DNA of 7,901 bases from Pseudomonadota bacterium (lineage in GTDB: Bacteria > Pseudomonadota > Alphaproteobacteria > Rhizobiales > Xanthobacteraceae): positions 1 through 7,901 of the forward strand of contig JAEXXW010000213.1 of NCBI GenBank assembly GCA_023405565.1, written 5' to 3'. The translations under genes were made by a program, and so were the position numbers. This document shows, piece after piece, positions 1 to 7,045 of this stretch. The first letter of the stretch is position 1. Each line of letters begins with the position of its first letter. The notes under the pieces were generated by a model that searched no databases, was not told the origin of the DNA, and saw nothing but the letters and a program-made list of their open reading frames with translations.

Positions 1-1310
1 TTCACCGTCACCGTGAAGACGTCATTCAGATACATCTCGATCGGATCGGCGCCGCCCTTCTCGCCGACAGCGAAAGCAGCCGATGGCGTTGCCGGGGTCA
101 GGATCGCATCGACGCCCGCGGCGAACACGTCCTCGAAATCCCTCTTGATGAGCGTACGCACCTTTTGCGCCCGCAGATAATAGGCGTCGTAATAGCCGGC
201 CGAGAGAACGTAGGTGCCGATCATGATGCGGCGGCGCACTTCGGCGCCGAAGCCGGCGGCGCGGGTCGCTTCATACATGCCGATGATGTCGCGACCGTTC
301 TCGCGCAGACCGTAACGAACGCCGTCATAGCGCGCGAGGTTGGACGAAGCCTCGGCCGGCGCGACGATATAATAAGCCGGCAGCGCGTATTTCGTGTGCG
401 GCAAGGAGATATCGACCATCTCGGCGCCGGCCTTCTTCAGCCACTCGGCGCCCTGCTCCCACAGCTTCTCGATTTCCGGCGGCATGCCGTCGATCCGGTA
501 TTCCTTCGGAATGCCGATCCTCATGCCTTTCACCGATTTGCCGATCGCCTTCTCGTAATCCGGCACCGGCCTGTCGACGCTGGTCGTGTCCTTCGGATCG
601 TGGCCGGCCATGGAGCGCAGGAAGATGGCGTTGTCGCGCACCGTGCGGGTGAAGGGACCGGCCTGATCAAGCGAGGATGCAAACGCCACGACGCCCCAGC
701 GCGAGCAGCGGCCATAGGTCGGCTTGATACCGACGATGCCGGTGAAAGCGGCCGGCTGACGGATCGAGCCACCGGTATCGGTGCCGGTCGCAGCAAGGCA
801 AAGCCGCGCGGCCACGGCCGAGGCCGACCCACCGGACGAGCCACCCGGCACCAGCGGCGTGTTCGAGCCGTTGCGTCGCCAGGGCGAAATGACGGCGCCG
901 AGCGCCGAGGTCTCGTTCGACGAGCCCATGGCGAATTCGTCGTTGTTGGTCTTGCCGAGCATCACCGCGCCATCGCGCCAGAGCTGCGACGTCACCGTGG
1001 ATTCATAAGGCGGAATGAAATTGCCGAGGATCTTCGAGCACGCGGTCGTGCGCACATCGCGGGTACAGAACAGATCCTTCACGCCGATCGGAATGCCTTC
1101 GAGGGGACCGGCATCGCCCGATGCGATCCTGGCGTCGGACGCTTTCGCCTGTGCACGCGCATGATCGGGCGTCTCGAGTACATAGGCATTCAACGCGCGT
1201 GCCTTCTCGACCGCAGCGATATGCGCATCGGTCAGTTCGGTGGCGCTGAAGTCTTTCCTGGCAAGTCCGTCGCGGGCGGCGGCGATCGTAAGCGTTGTGA
1301 GATCAGTCAT
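1..1310 (-). CDS. gatA: Glutamyl-tRNA(Gln)/aspartyl-tRNA(Asn) amidotransferase subunit A, 3' end cut by window
   Basis: GatA is the glutaminase subunit of the cytoplasmic GatCAB complex. It releases ammonia from glutamine for conversion of Glu-tRNA(Gln) or Asp-tRNA(Asn) to the correctly charged tRNA. The visible 436 residues show the amidase-signature fold: [10 protein letters not shown] near residue 72, the Gly/Ser-rich GGSSGGSAS at 156-164, and [11 protein letters not shown] at 178-188. By alignment with known GatA the Ser-cisSer-Lys triad is K78, S158 and S182, so the enzyme should be active. Full-length GatA is about 490 residues, so roughly 50 C-terminal residues lie beyond position 1. 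The ATG at 1310-1308 overlaps the TGA of the preceding small gene (shared ATGA) and has no Shine-Dalgarno sequence, which suggests coupled translation. gatB is not in the window. Identification is secure. Confidence 0.97.
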   Translation of the reverse strand, partial: MTDLTTLTIAAARDGLARKDFSATELTDAHIAAVEKARALNAYVLETPDHARAQAKASDARIASGDAGPLEGIPIGVKDLFCTRDVRTTACSKILGNFIPPYESTVTSQLWRDGAVMLGKTNNDEFAMGSSNETSALGAVISPWRRNGSNTPLVPGGSSGGSASAVAARLCLAATGTDTGGSIRQPAAFTGIVGIKPTYGRCSRWGVVAFASSLDQAGPFTRTVRDNAIFLRSMAGHDPKDTTSVDRPVPDYEKAIGKSVKGMRIGIPKEYRIDGMPPEIEKLWEQGAEWLKKAGAEMVDISLPHTKYALPAYYIVAPAEASSNLARYDGVRYGLRENGRDIIGMYEATRAAGFGAEVRRRIMIGTYVLSAGYYDAYYLRAQKVRTLIKRDFEDVFAAGVDAILTPATPSAAFAVGEKGGADPIEMYLNDVFTVTV

Positions 1311-1555
1311 TCGGTCGGGCTATCGCAGGCAAATTCGGCAGTTGATGTTTTTGTCCGGGACTTTTTGGCGGGAGCTTTCTGGCGGACGACCTTGGTGCCG
1401 TCCGGCTCCTCGACGATTTCGATCTCATCGGGAAGCGGCAGACCAAGCGCGCGGAGGTCTTCCTCCGAATGCCCCTCGGGCATCTCGCCCTTGGCAATCT
1501 GCTGCAGCAGCTGCCATTTGTAATACATGTCCGCTTCTTCGCAGGCGAGGCACAT
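1307..1555 (-). CDS. Uncharacterised 82-residue CxxC protein inside the gatC-gatA operon
   Basis: I do not recognise a named family. The protein begins [14 protein letters not shown], so a CxxC pair sits at residues 2-5. An acidic and amphipathic middle follows ([20 protein letters not shown], residues 31-50), then a Lys/Arg-rich tail (about residues 57-69). There is no signal peptide or membrane segment. It starts 12 bases after the gatC stop, and the gatC stop codon lies within its GAGTGAGGA ribosome-site-like sequence. Its own TGA overlaps the gatA ATG by four bases. This tight packing is the best evidence that it is a translated gene. A metal-binding or redox role for the CxxC pair, or an effect on gatA translation level, is inference only. 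The ATG at residue 10 is an alternative start that would drop both N-terminal cysteines. Confidence 0.8.
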   Translation of the reverse strand: MCLACEEADMYYKWQLLQQIAKGEMPEGHSEEDLRALGLPLPDEIEIVEEPDGTKVVRQKAPAKKSRTKTSTAEFACDSPTE

Positions 1556-1567
1556 GACGCAATGTCC

Positions 1568-1855
1568 TCACTCGACCACTTTGGGCACGACGAAATAGCT
1601 GCCTTCCGACACCGGCGCGTTGCGCAGGATATCATCAACGATACCGCCGTCGGTCACCTTGTCCTCGCGCTTCTTCATCACCATCGGCGTCACCGATGTC
1701 ATCGGCTCGACGCCATCGACATTGACCTCGGAGAGTTGCTCGACAAAGGCCAGAATGGAATTGAGTTCGCCGCGCAGATGCTCGACCTCGCCGTCAGCGA
1801 CGGCGATGCGGGACAGATGGGCAATTCGGCGGACGGTCGCCGCATCGACGGACAT
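1568..1855 (-). CDS. gatC: Glutamyl-tRNA(Gln)/aspartyl-tRNA(Asn) amidotransferase subunit C
   Basis: GatC is the small subunit that wraps around and stabilises GatA against GatB in the tRNA-dependent amidotransferase. The 95-residue product is the usual length. It shows the family hallmarks in order: an N-terminal helix [12 protein letters not shown] (residues 8-19), a second helix around [21 protein letters not shown] (residues 31-51), and the extended tail with DILRNAP and a final FVVPKVVE. The start is well supported by a GGAG at 1866-1863, seven bases before the ATG. It is the first gene of a minus-strand operon gatC / 82-residue gene / gatA. A possible promoter lies just upstream. Confidence 0.96.
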   Translation of the reverse strand: MSVDAATVRRIAHLSRIAVADGEVEHLRGELNSILAFVEQLSEVNVDGVEPMTSVTPMVMKKREDKVTDGGIVDDILRNAPVSEGSYFVVPKVVE

Positions 1856-1882
1856 GCCTCAACTCCAGTGATTTCCGGCGCC

Positions 1883-1912
1883 GCTATAGCAGAGGCACCT
1901 TTGCGCTAGCAA
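1883..1912 (-). promoter_or_regulatory. Possible sigma-70-type promoter of the gatC operon
   Basis: On the minus strand TTGCTA (1912-1907) is followed after 18 bases by TATAGC (1888-1883); each hexamer matches the consensus at four of six positions. It lies in the 75-base gap between the upstream hydrolase stop and gatC, and would give a leader of about 20 bases before the GGAG ribosome site. Read by eye only. gatC could also be transcribed by read-through from the hydrolase gene, since I see no convincing terminator between them. Confidence 0.35.
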
Positions 1913-1930
1913 TGTTTGGGCGGTTTTCGC

Positions 1931-2635
1931 CTATGCCGCCAATTTCGCCGCGAGATCAACGAGATCCTTCGCCGCGACATCGACCGGGACGGTCGGCCCC
2001 GCCTCGCCCTTGCCGGGGCCGTGTTCGCTGGGCCGCGCGATATGGGCGGTCCGCAGCCCGCATGCCGCCGCGGCCGCAAGATCTGAGCTATGCGCGGCCA
2101 CCATCATGCATTGTTCCGGCGCCAAATCGAAGGCGTCACAGGCGGCGTCATAGACCTCGGACTTTGGCTTGTAGTCACCAGCCAGCTCCGCGCCGAGGAT
2201 CGCGTCCCAGATGAAGTCGTTGCGGCGCGCGATATCCACCATCAGCGAAATATTGCCGTTCGAGACCGGCGCGATCAGAAACATTGCGCGCAGTTTCCCC
2301 AATCCTTCAGTGGAATCCGGCCAAGCCGGGAGGCGATGCCAGGCGAGATTGAGTCTCCGGCAATTCTCTTCGCTCAAACGCTCCAGCCCAAAGCGCCGAC
2401 GAATACGATCGAGATTACGCCGATGGAGAACATCGAGCTTGCTGAAGGGCATGCGGCCCGCCCGCACCTCTTCCATCGCCGGCTGATATTCGGCGCGCCA
2501 GGCATCGGCAAAGGCTGGCCAGTCCAGATCATATCCAAGTGGTGCCAGGAGGATTTTCGCCTCCCGCGCCACACCGGCACGCCAATCAACAACGGTGCCG
2601 AAAACATCAAAGAACAGTGACCTGATCTCAACCAT
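1931..2635 (-). CDS. HAD-superfamily hydrolase, haloacid dehalogenase type II-like
   Basis: A 234-residue cytoplasmic HAD hydrolase of the L-2-haloacid dehalogenase type. Visible motifs: motif I FFDVFGTVVDWR with nucleophile D10 and T14; the cap region containing WRAEY (R47, a likely substrate-carboxylate arginine); motif II VSNGN with S125; motif III DYKP with K156, and Y162; motif IV AAHSSDLAAA with D185. Length matches the family (about 220-240). The active-site Asn often found two residues after the Ser in motif IV is Ser here, so a true dehalogenase activity on 2-chloroalkanoates is not assured and a phosphatase is possible. I chose the ATG at 2635-2633, just before VEIRSLFFDVFGT, because family members begin there and because the longer frame would start inside the predicted -35 element. 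A GAGG lies 13 bases upstream. It is divergent from the PAS regulator. Confidence 0.88.
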   Translation of the reverse strand: MVEIRSLFFDVFGTVVDWRAGVAREAKILLAPLGYDLDWPAFADAWRAEYQPAMEEVRAGRMPFSKLDVLHRRNLDRIRRRFGLERLSEENCRRLNLAWHRLPAWPDSTEGLGKLRAMFLIAPVSNGNISLMVDIARRNDFIWDAILGAELAGDYKPKSEVYDAACDAFDLAPEQCMMVAAHSSDLAAAAACGLRTAHIARPSEHGPGKGEAGPTVPVDVAAKDLVDLAAKLAA

Positions 2636-2702
2636 GGCCTGTCTCAACCTCATTTCACATACACAGGACGCTATTTGATCCGGCGAGTTCTTGTTTAGTT
2701 TA

Positions 2703-2731
2703 ATTCTAAGAATTGCACGCATGGCGAGCAA
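2703..2731 (-). promoter_or_regulatory. Predicted promoter of the HAD hydrolase gene
   Basis: On the minus strand TTGCTC (2731-2726), a 17-base spacer, then TAGAAT (2708-2703), which matches the -10 consensus at five of six positions. It lies in the AT-rich divergent region and would give a leader of about 60 bases before the ATG at 2635. The -10 is embedded in an inverted repeat AATTC-TAA-GAATT (2702-2714), which could be fortuitous or an operator. Confidence 0.45.
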
Positions 2732-2765
2732 TTTTTTACGCAGTTATTGCTATTATCATCAATTT

Positions 2766-2794
2766 TTGTCTGATAACGTGATGGAACCGAAAAT
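2766..2794 (+). promoter_or_regulatory. Possible promoter of the PAS-HTH regulator gene
   Basis: TTGTCT (2766-2771), a 17-base spacer and GAAAAT (2789-2794), each four of six to the sigma-70 consensus, in an AT-rich stretch about 40 bases before the start codon. An imperfect dyad, GGAATTGCCATTTCC (2800-2814), lies just downstream and could be an operator. This is a weak by-eye call. Confidence 0.28.
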
Positions 2795-2822
2795 TTTTAG
2801 GAATTGCCATTTCCCCTAGCAT

Positions 2823-2829
2823 GGGAGGG
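2823..2829 (+). promoter_or_regulatory. Ribosome binding site fixing the start of the PAS-HTH gene
   Basis: GGGAGGG ends four bases before the ATG at 2834 and is the strongest Shine-Dalgarno sequence in the window. It argues against an in-frame upstream start at 2804, which has no such site and would place the GGGAGGG within the coding sequence. Confidence 0.7.
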
Positions 2830-2833
2830 TCAG

Positions 2834-3853
2834 ATGCTTCTGTTTGAAGGTGAATCCGGCGCGGACCGAACACTCCGCTTTCTCGAAGACAAAGCATGCG
2901 CAGGAGTCTGGAGCGTCGATCTTGCGACACGCAAAATGACCTGGTCGGAAGGGCTCTACGAACTATTGGGATTGCAACCCCAAAGCGTTGAACCCTCCTA
3001 CGCCGCCATCGCCGCCCTGATGCATCCCGACGACCGGCGATCATCGGGCGAATTCGACCGCATCGTAGGTGAAGGACTGCCACTCGACCGCGAGCTGCGC
3101 ATTATTCAGCCAAATGGAAAGCTGCGCTGGCTCGCCAATCGCTCCGAAGTGCTTCTCGACAAGACCGGCACACCCATTCGGGCCTTCGGCATTTTGATCG
3201 ACGTCACGCAGCAGCGCGAAGTCGCGCTCGCACGCGACGCGAGCGAGTCCCGCTTCCGTGCCCTTGTCACCGCAACGAATGCCTTCGTGTGGACGGCAGA
3301 TGCCGACGGCAATCTGCTCGACATCCGCAACTGGCGCGAATTGCGAGGGGAGAATCCCGCGCCATTCCTGGGTTCAAAGTGGATCGACCTCATTCACCCG
3401 GACGACCGCGAGCGGACGATGCAGGCCTGGAATGCGGCCGTCGAGAACAAGCACGATTATTCTGTCGAACATCAAATGATACAGCCCGATGGCACCTATC
3501 ATTGGATGCTGTCGCGTGCCGCGCCGATCATGCTTGAAACCGGAGCAATCCGCGAATGGGTCGGGATTTCGTCAGATATTCACGAAACCAAAGTGTGGCC
3601 TACGACCATGGATATAGAACAGACACTCACCGGGGCGCAGATTCGCGCAGCACGAGGAATCGTCAATTGGTCGGTGCGCGAATTGTCGGAAGCGGCTCAT
3701 GTTTCGAGCTCGACGATTCGCCGGCTCGAAGAACTGAACGACGCCCCGAACTCGACCGAAGACGCATTGAACCCCATTCGGGCCGCGCTTGAAGGTGCAG
3801 GGGTTGAGTTCTTGTTTCCACCAACCGGCAAACCCGGCGTGAGACCCAAATAG
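2834..3853 (+). CDS. PAS-PAS-helix-turn-helix one-component regulator
   Basis: A 339-residue soluble protein with no signal peptide or membrane segment. PAS domain 1 spans about residues 20-130 (AGVWSVDLATRKMTWSEGLY, LMHPDDR at 62-68, then a PAC segment ending FGILIDVTQQRE). PAS domain 2 spans about 137-253 (FVWTADADGN, LIHPDDRER at 186-193, QPDGTYHWM, ending GISSDIHETK). Both are of the PAS_3 type. The C-terminal part (about 265-328) is an XRE-like helix-turn-helix: LTGAQIRAARGIVNWSVREL then SEAAHVSSSTIRRLEE, ending GVEFLFPP. There is no histidine-kinase, GGDEF or phosphatase domain, so the likely role is a cytoplasmic sensor that itself binds DNA. The ligand or cofactor cannot be read from the sequence. 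The gene is divergent from the HAD hydrolase, so regulation of that gene or of itself is possible but unproven. Confidence 0.85.
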   Translation: MLLFEGESGADRTLRFLEDKACAGVWSVDLATRKMTWSEGLYELLGLQPQSVEPSYAAIAALMHPDDRRSSGEFDRIVGEGLPLDRELRIIQPNGKLRWLANRSEVLLDKTGTPIRAFGILIDVTQQREVALARDASESRFRALVTATNAFVWTADADGNLLDIRNWRELRGENPAPFLGSKWIDLIHPDDRERTMQAWNAAVENKHDYSVEHQMIQPDGTYHWMLSRAAPIMLETGAIREWVGISSDIHETKVWPTTMDIEQTLTGAQIRAARGIVNWSVRELSEAAHVSSSTIRRLEELNDAPNSTEDALNPIRAALEGAGVEFLFPPTGKPGVRPK

Positions 3854-4198
3854 TCTGCCCCATCTGTCGCTCAGAGGCCGAGACTGCCGATGGCCGAAAG
3901 CCCAGCCTCGATCAAAACCAAACCGGCCGCGGGGAATGGCCACCCCACCTGCAGCGCAGTAACTCTCAACCTCCGTAAAAACACCTATGCATATTTGAGG
4001 TGGCGCCTTGGCGATTTCTGCCCTCATCTCGATCATTTTAGGTGCAAATTGCTTCAAACTTTAACAGATTATGACCTTCCACATGCAGAGGTTGCATAGC
4101 TGCACCGCAACATAAAAACTTTTGCAGCGCACCATAGAGCATTATCTTTGTGGTCAGAATCGATACGGTTCGACTGATCTTTCAAAGGGATGACCACG
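3854..4198. other. Gene-free region before the DUF1127 gene
   Basis: These 345 bases hold no ORF I would accept. The right half is markedly more AT-rich than the flanking genes. I see a perfect octamer palindrome TATGCATA (3986-3993) and an inverted repeat ATGCA-gaggt-TGCAT (4083-4097), both short enough to be chance. There is no clear terminator for the PAS gene and no promoter with two good hexamers at proper spacing for the DUF1127 gene. An AGGGA at 4186-4190 is the likely ribosome site of that gene. A long leader or small RNA is possible but not supported by a recognisable structure. Confidence 0.5.
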
Positions 4199-4360
4199 AT
4201 GCTCCTCGCTCACTTCTTCCGGTTTCTGCGCCAGTGGCGCGCTTACGGTGCCAGCCTTCGGGAACTGTCACGCCTTGGTGATCGCGAACTCGCTGACATC
4301 GGCATCAGCCGTTCGGATATCCCGCGCGTTGCCTGGGAAAATGCCGAGCGCTCTGTCTGA
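4199..4360 (+). CDS. DUF1127 (YjiS-like) micro-protein
   Basis: A 53-residue basic protein of the DUF1127 family. The diagnostic block is LRELSRLGDRELADIGISRSDI (residues 20-41), ending in PRVAW. The N-terminal part, MLLAHFFRFLRQWRAYGASL, is amphipathic and Arg-rich. Family members in alphaproteobacteria are abundant small proteins; some have been linked to RNA turnover and to phosphate or stress responses, but the role here is unknown. I chose the ATG at 4199 because AGGGA (4186-4190) lies eight bases before it. The in-frame ATG at 4190 abuts the AGGG and would give 56 residues. It is a single-gene unit followed by a strong terminator at 4398. Confidence 0.88.
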   Translation: MLLAHFFRFLRQWRAYGASLRELSRLGDRELADIGISRSDIPRVAWENAERSV

Positions 4361-4397
4361 TTGAACATCGATCCGACACAACGCTAAGATGTTCGCA

Positions 4398-4432
4398 AGC
4401 GCCCAGTCCCAAGGACTGGGCGCTGTGTTTTT
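4398..4432 (+). terminator. Intrinsic terminator after the DUF1127 gene
   Basis: A perfect 12-bp stem, AGCGCCCAGTCC (4398-4409) with GGACTGGGCGCT (4413-4424), closed by a three-base CAA loop and followed after GTG by TTTTT (4428-4432). It sits 37 bases past the DUF1127 stop and ends that unit before trmFO. The minus-strand side has no A/T run of matching quality, so it appears one-directional. Confidence 0.9.
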
Positions 4433-4508
4433 ATACCGCCGGCACATCCTTCAAATATGCGCAATCGTGCCGATTGCCCGCGACCGCCGCTTCGCCTAGC
4501 TATCCGGG

Positions 4509-5927
4509 ATGAATTCCAAAAGTCCGGTTCATATCATCGGCGGAGGCCTCGCCGGCTCCGAAGCTGCATGGCAGATCGCCTCACGCGGCGTACCCGTCGT
4601 GCTTCATGAAATGCGCCCCGTGCAATCGACAGCCGCCCATCACACCGATGGCCTTGCCGAACTCGTCTGCTCCAACTCATTCCGCTCCGACGACCGCGAG
4701 ACTAACGCCGTTGGCCTGTTGCATGAGGAGATGCGCCGGCTCGGCTCGCTGATCATGCGCGCCGCCGATGCCAACCAGGTCCCCGCCGGCGGTGCGCTGG
4801 CGGTCGATCGGGTCGAATTTTCTGCCGCCGTCACGCGTACGCTCGAACAGCATCCGCTGGTCGCGATTGATCGTACCGAGGTGGCCGGCCTGCCGCCGGA
4901 GGAGTGGGAGAATGTCATCGTCGCTACCGGCCCGCTCACATCTCCTGCTCTGTCGGAGGCTGTCCGAAACGTCAGCGGCGAATCCTCCCTCGCCTTCTTC
5001 GACGCGATCGCGCCGATCGTACATCGCGAGTCGATCGACATGTCGGCAGCCTGGTTCCAGTCGCGTTACGACAAGGTCGGTCCCGGCGGCTCGGGAGCCG
5101 ACTACATCAATTGCCCGCTCGATCGCGCCCAATATGAGACTTTCGTCAATGCGCTGATCGAGGCAGACACTGTGTCCTTCCATGAGTGGGAAACGTCGAC
5201 GCCGTATTTCGATGGCTGCCTGCCGATCGAGGTGATGGCCAAGCGTGGACCGGAGACCTTGCGGCACGGTCCAATGAAGCCGGTTGGCCTGACCAATGCT
5301 CACAAGCCGCATGAGAAGCCTTATGCGATCATTCAGCTTCGGCAGGATAACCTATTAGGAACGCTGTATAATATCGTCGGATTCCAGACCAAGATGAAGC
5401 ATGCGGAGCAGGTCCGGATCTTCCGGACCATTCCCGGACTCGAGCATGCGGAATTCGCCCGCCTCGGCGGGCTGCATCGCAATACCTACCTGAACTCGCC
5501 TCAGCTTCTCGACGAGTGCCTGCGCCTGCGGGCCATGCCGCGACTGCGCTTCGCTGGTCAGATCACCGGCTGTGAAGGGTATGTGGAATCGGCGGCCATC
5601 GGCCTCCTGGCTGGCCGCTTCGCGGCCGCTGAACGTCTCGGCACGACGGCCACAACCCCGCCCCCGACCACGGCGCTGGGTTCGCTGCTGGGCCATATTA
5701 CCGGCGGCCATATCGAGACCATCGACGCCGGGCCGCGCTCCTTCCAGCCCATGAACATCAATTTCGGCCTGTTCCCGCCGCTGGCGCAGGTTCCGACCAA
5801 GGACGAGAACGGCCAGCGCCTGCGCGGGCCGGCCAAGACCGTCGCCAAAAAGCGGGCCCTGAGCGCCCGCGCCCTCGCCGATCTCGACCAGTGGATCGGC
5901 ACCTCACCCCTCATTGCAGCGGCATGA
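4509..5927 (+). CDS. trmFO: Methylenetetrahydrofolate-tRNA-(uracil-54-C5)-methyltransferase, FADH2-oxidising
   Basis: TrmFO makes 5-methyluridine at position 54 of the tRNA T-loop, using methylene-THF as carbon donor and FADH2 as reductant; it replaces the SAM-dependent TrmA in many bacteria. The 472-residue product has the N-terminal FAD motif [15 protein letters not shown] (residues 7-21), HEMRP, and [11 protein letters not shown] with C54. It also has [16 protein letters not shown] with C237, [10 protein letters not shown], and the C-terminal FAD-contacting stretch [21 protein letters not shown]54 and C237 correspond to the two conserved cysteines shown to matter in Bacillus subtilis TrmFO (C53 and C226), so it should be active. 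The ATG at 4509 is preceded only by GGG; a weak TTGCCC / TAGCTA pair (from 4478 and 4495) could serve as a promoter with almost no leader. It is followed closely by the kinase-like gene, probably co-transcribed. Confidence 0.96.
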   Translation: MNSKSPVHIIGGGLAGSEAAWQIASRGVPVVLHEMRPVQSTAAHHTDGLAELVCSNSFRSDDRETNAVGLLHEEMRRLGSLIMRAADANQVPAGGALAVDRVEFSAAVTRTLEQHPLVAIDRTEVAGLPPEEWENVIVATGPLTSPALSEAVRNVSGESSLAFFDAIAPIVHRESIDMSAAWFQSRYDKVGPGGSGADYINCPLDRAQYETFVNALIEADTVSFHEWETSTPYFDGCLPIEVMAKRGPETLRHGPMKPVGLTNAHKPHEKPYAIIQLRQDNLLGTLYNIVGFQTKMKHAEQVRIFRTIPGLEHAEFARLGGLHRNTYLNSPQLLDECLRLRAMPRLRFAGQITGCEGYVESAAIGLLAGRFAAAERLGTTATTPPPTTALGSLLGHITGGHIETIDAGPRSFQPMNINFGLFPPLAQVPTKDENGQRLRGPAKTVAKKRALSARALADLDQWIGTSPLIAAA

Positions 5928-5968
5928 CATTATCCGCTGCGCGGGCTAGAAGCGCGGCACCAACCAGC

Positions 5969-7042
5969 ATGAATGACCGCGACACCATACCCGCCGAGCT
6001 CGCCGGACGCTTCCGCAGCCGCCTGATCCTGAAGCAAGACGTGTTTTCGACCGTCGAGCGCGGCACCTTCACGACGCCGAACGGCGAGATCGAGGCCGTC
6101 ATGCGGCGGATCGACCTCGTGCCGTGGTGGAGCGCGGTCATCGCCAAGCATTTCCTCAAGCGCGAGGCACGCGCGCTGGCCATTGCCGGCAGCCTGGGCA
6201 TCGCCCCGCCGCTTCTGTATCTCGGCAAACAGACGCTGGTCCGCGGCTGGATCGATGGCCTGCCGCTGCATATCGCCCGGCCCGAAGGCGACGTGAACTA
6301 TTTCCGCTCGGCCCGGAAGGCATTACGGACCCTGCATCGTGAATGCGTGACGCATAACGATCTTGCCAAGGAGCAGAACTGGCTGCGCACGCCGACCGGC
6401 TATGCTTCGCTGACCGACTTCCAGCTTGCCACCCGCTTCTCGCGCCGCACGGCGCTGTTCCGGCTCGCCGCCTACGAAGACCTGCGGCATATGCTCAAGC
6501 ACAAGCGCCGTTATGCCTCACAGGCGCTGACGGCGAGCGAAAAACGCATCCTGGCGCGCAAGACGTTGCCGACCCGCATCTGGATGGCGACCGGCAAGAA
6601 GGTCTATTATTGGATCACCCGCGGCATGCTGAACTTCACCGACCGCGAAGGTTCGGGACCGCGCTTCGTCAACGATGCGCCCAAGCTCGTGGCGCGGCTG
6701 AAACAGCATCCGGGCGTGCGCGATGCCGTGATCGTCGCCTTCCCCGACCGCCGCACCGGCACTGGCCTTTACGCCTATGTCGAAGGTGAGAAGCTGGCGG
6801 AAACCGATCTGCTGACATTTCTTGGCGAAAGCCCGGACAACACCGCAGCGCCCGAACGCTTGCAGGTGGTCGAGCACCTGTCGCGCAATCTCGGTGGCGA
6901 TATCCGCACCGATATCCTTCAGCTCGTGGCCATGAACCAGATCGATCTCATCGACCCGCTGATCGCCAACGAAAGCGAGAAGGAAGTGGTCGCACGCATT
7001 GTCGCCGGCCGACAGAATTTGCGCGATCGGTTTGCGTGCTGA
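5969..7042 (+). CDS. Kinase-like protein fused to a degenerate ANL (AMP-binding) C-terminal subdomain
   Basis: A 357-residue soluble protein of unknown role. Residues about 15-215 resemble the RIO / Kdo-kinase branch of the protein-kinase-like fold: a candidate alpha-C glutamate in KREARAL (E67), a catalytic loop THNDLAKEQNWL with D131 and N137, and a metal-binding segment LTDFQLA with D150. DFG is replaced by DFQ, and no lysine is evident where VAIK would be (VMRR, 44-47). Residues about 228-325 look like the C-terminal subdomain of acyl-CoA synthetases: a hinge-like GSGPRFVNDAPKLVARL, then HPGVRDAVIVAFPDRRTG (247-264), then LSRNLGGDIRTDIL (304-317), where family members have PRxxxGKIxR. The catalytic lysine is D311. 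I prefer the ATG at 5969; an ATG at 5924 overlapping the trmFO stop (ATGA) would add 15 residues that include rare TTA and AGA codons. It ends three bases before a convergent gene. Confidence 0.75.
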   Translation: MNDRDTIPAELAGRFRSRLILKQDVFSTVERGTFTTPNGEIEAVMRRIDLVPWWSAVIAKHFLKREARALAIAGSLGIAPPLLYLGKQTLVRGWIDGLPLHIARPEGDVNYFRSARKALRTLHRECVTHNDLAKEQNWLRTPTGYASLTDFQLATRFSRRTALFRLAAYEDLRHMLKHKRRYASQALTASEKRILARKTLPTRIWMATGKKVYYWITRGMLNFTDREGSGPRFVNDAPKLVARLKQHPGVRDAVIVAFPDRRTGTGLYAYVEGEKLAETDLLTFLGESPDNTAAPERLQVVEHLSRNLGGDIRTDILQLVAMNQIDLIDPLIANESEKEVVARIVAGRQNLRDRFAC

Positions 7043-7045
7043 TTG

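Noticed and set aside
165..1523. Long 452-codon open frame on the plus strand opposite gatA
   Set aside because: It mirrors gatA on the other strand, a common artefact in GC-rich DNA. It has no ribosome site and a composition typical of antisense reading, while the minus strand encodes an unmistakable GatA.
1915..1944. Possible terminator between the HAD hydrolase and gatC (GGCGG and CCGCC arms)
   Set aside because: The stem is only four to five base pairs with a long loop and no T-run, so it is too weak to call.
2821..2847. Eight-codon upstream ORF overlapping the PAS-HTH start
   Set aside because: The ATG at 2821 lies at the edge of the ribosome site itself and has no ribosome site of its own; it is probably chance.
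3884..3945. GGCC-rich inverted repeats after the PAS-HTH gene as a terminator
   Set aside because: Arms pair over only four bases and are not followed by a T-run.
3572..4057. 161-codon minus-strand frame overlapping the end of the PAS-HTH gene
   Set aside because: About half of it is antisense to the helix-turn-helix coding region, and the product has no family resemblance.
3890..4099. 69-codon plus-strand frame between the PAS-HTH and DUF1127 genes
   Set aside because: There is no Shine-Dalgarno sequence, no recognisable motif, and its second half runs through AT-rich DNA of non-coding appearance.
4677..5312. 211-codon minus-strand frame inside trmFO
   Set aside because: It is entirely antisense to conserved TrmFO sequence, with an Arg-rich low-complexity product and no start signals.
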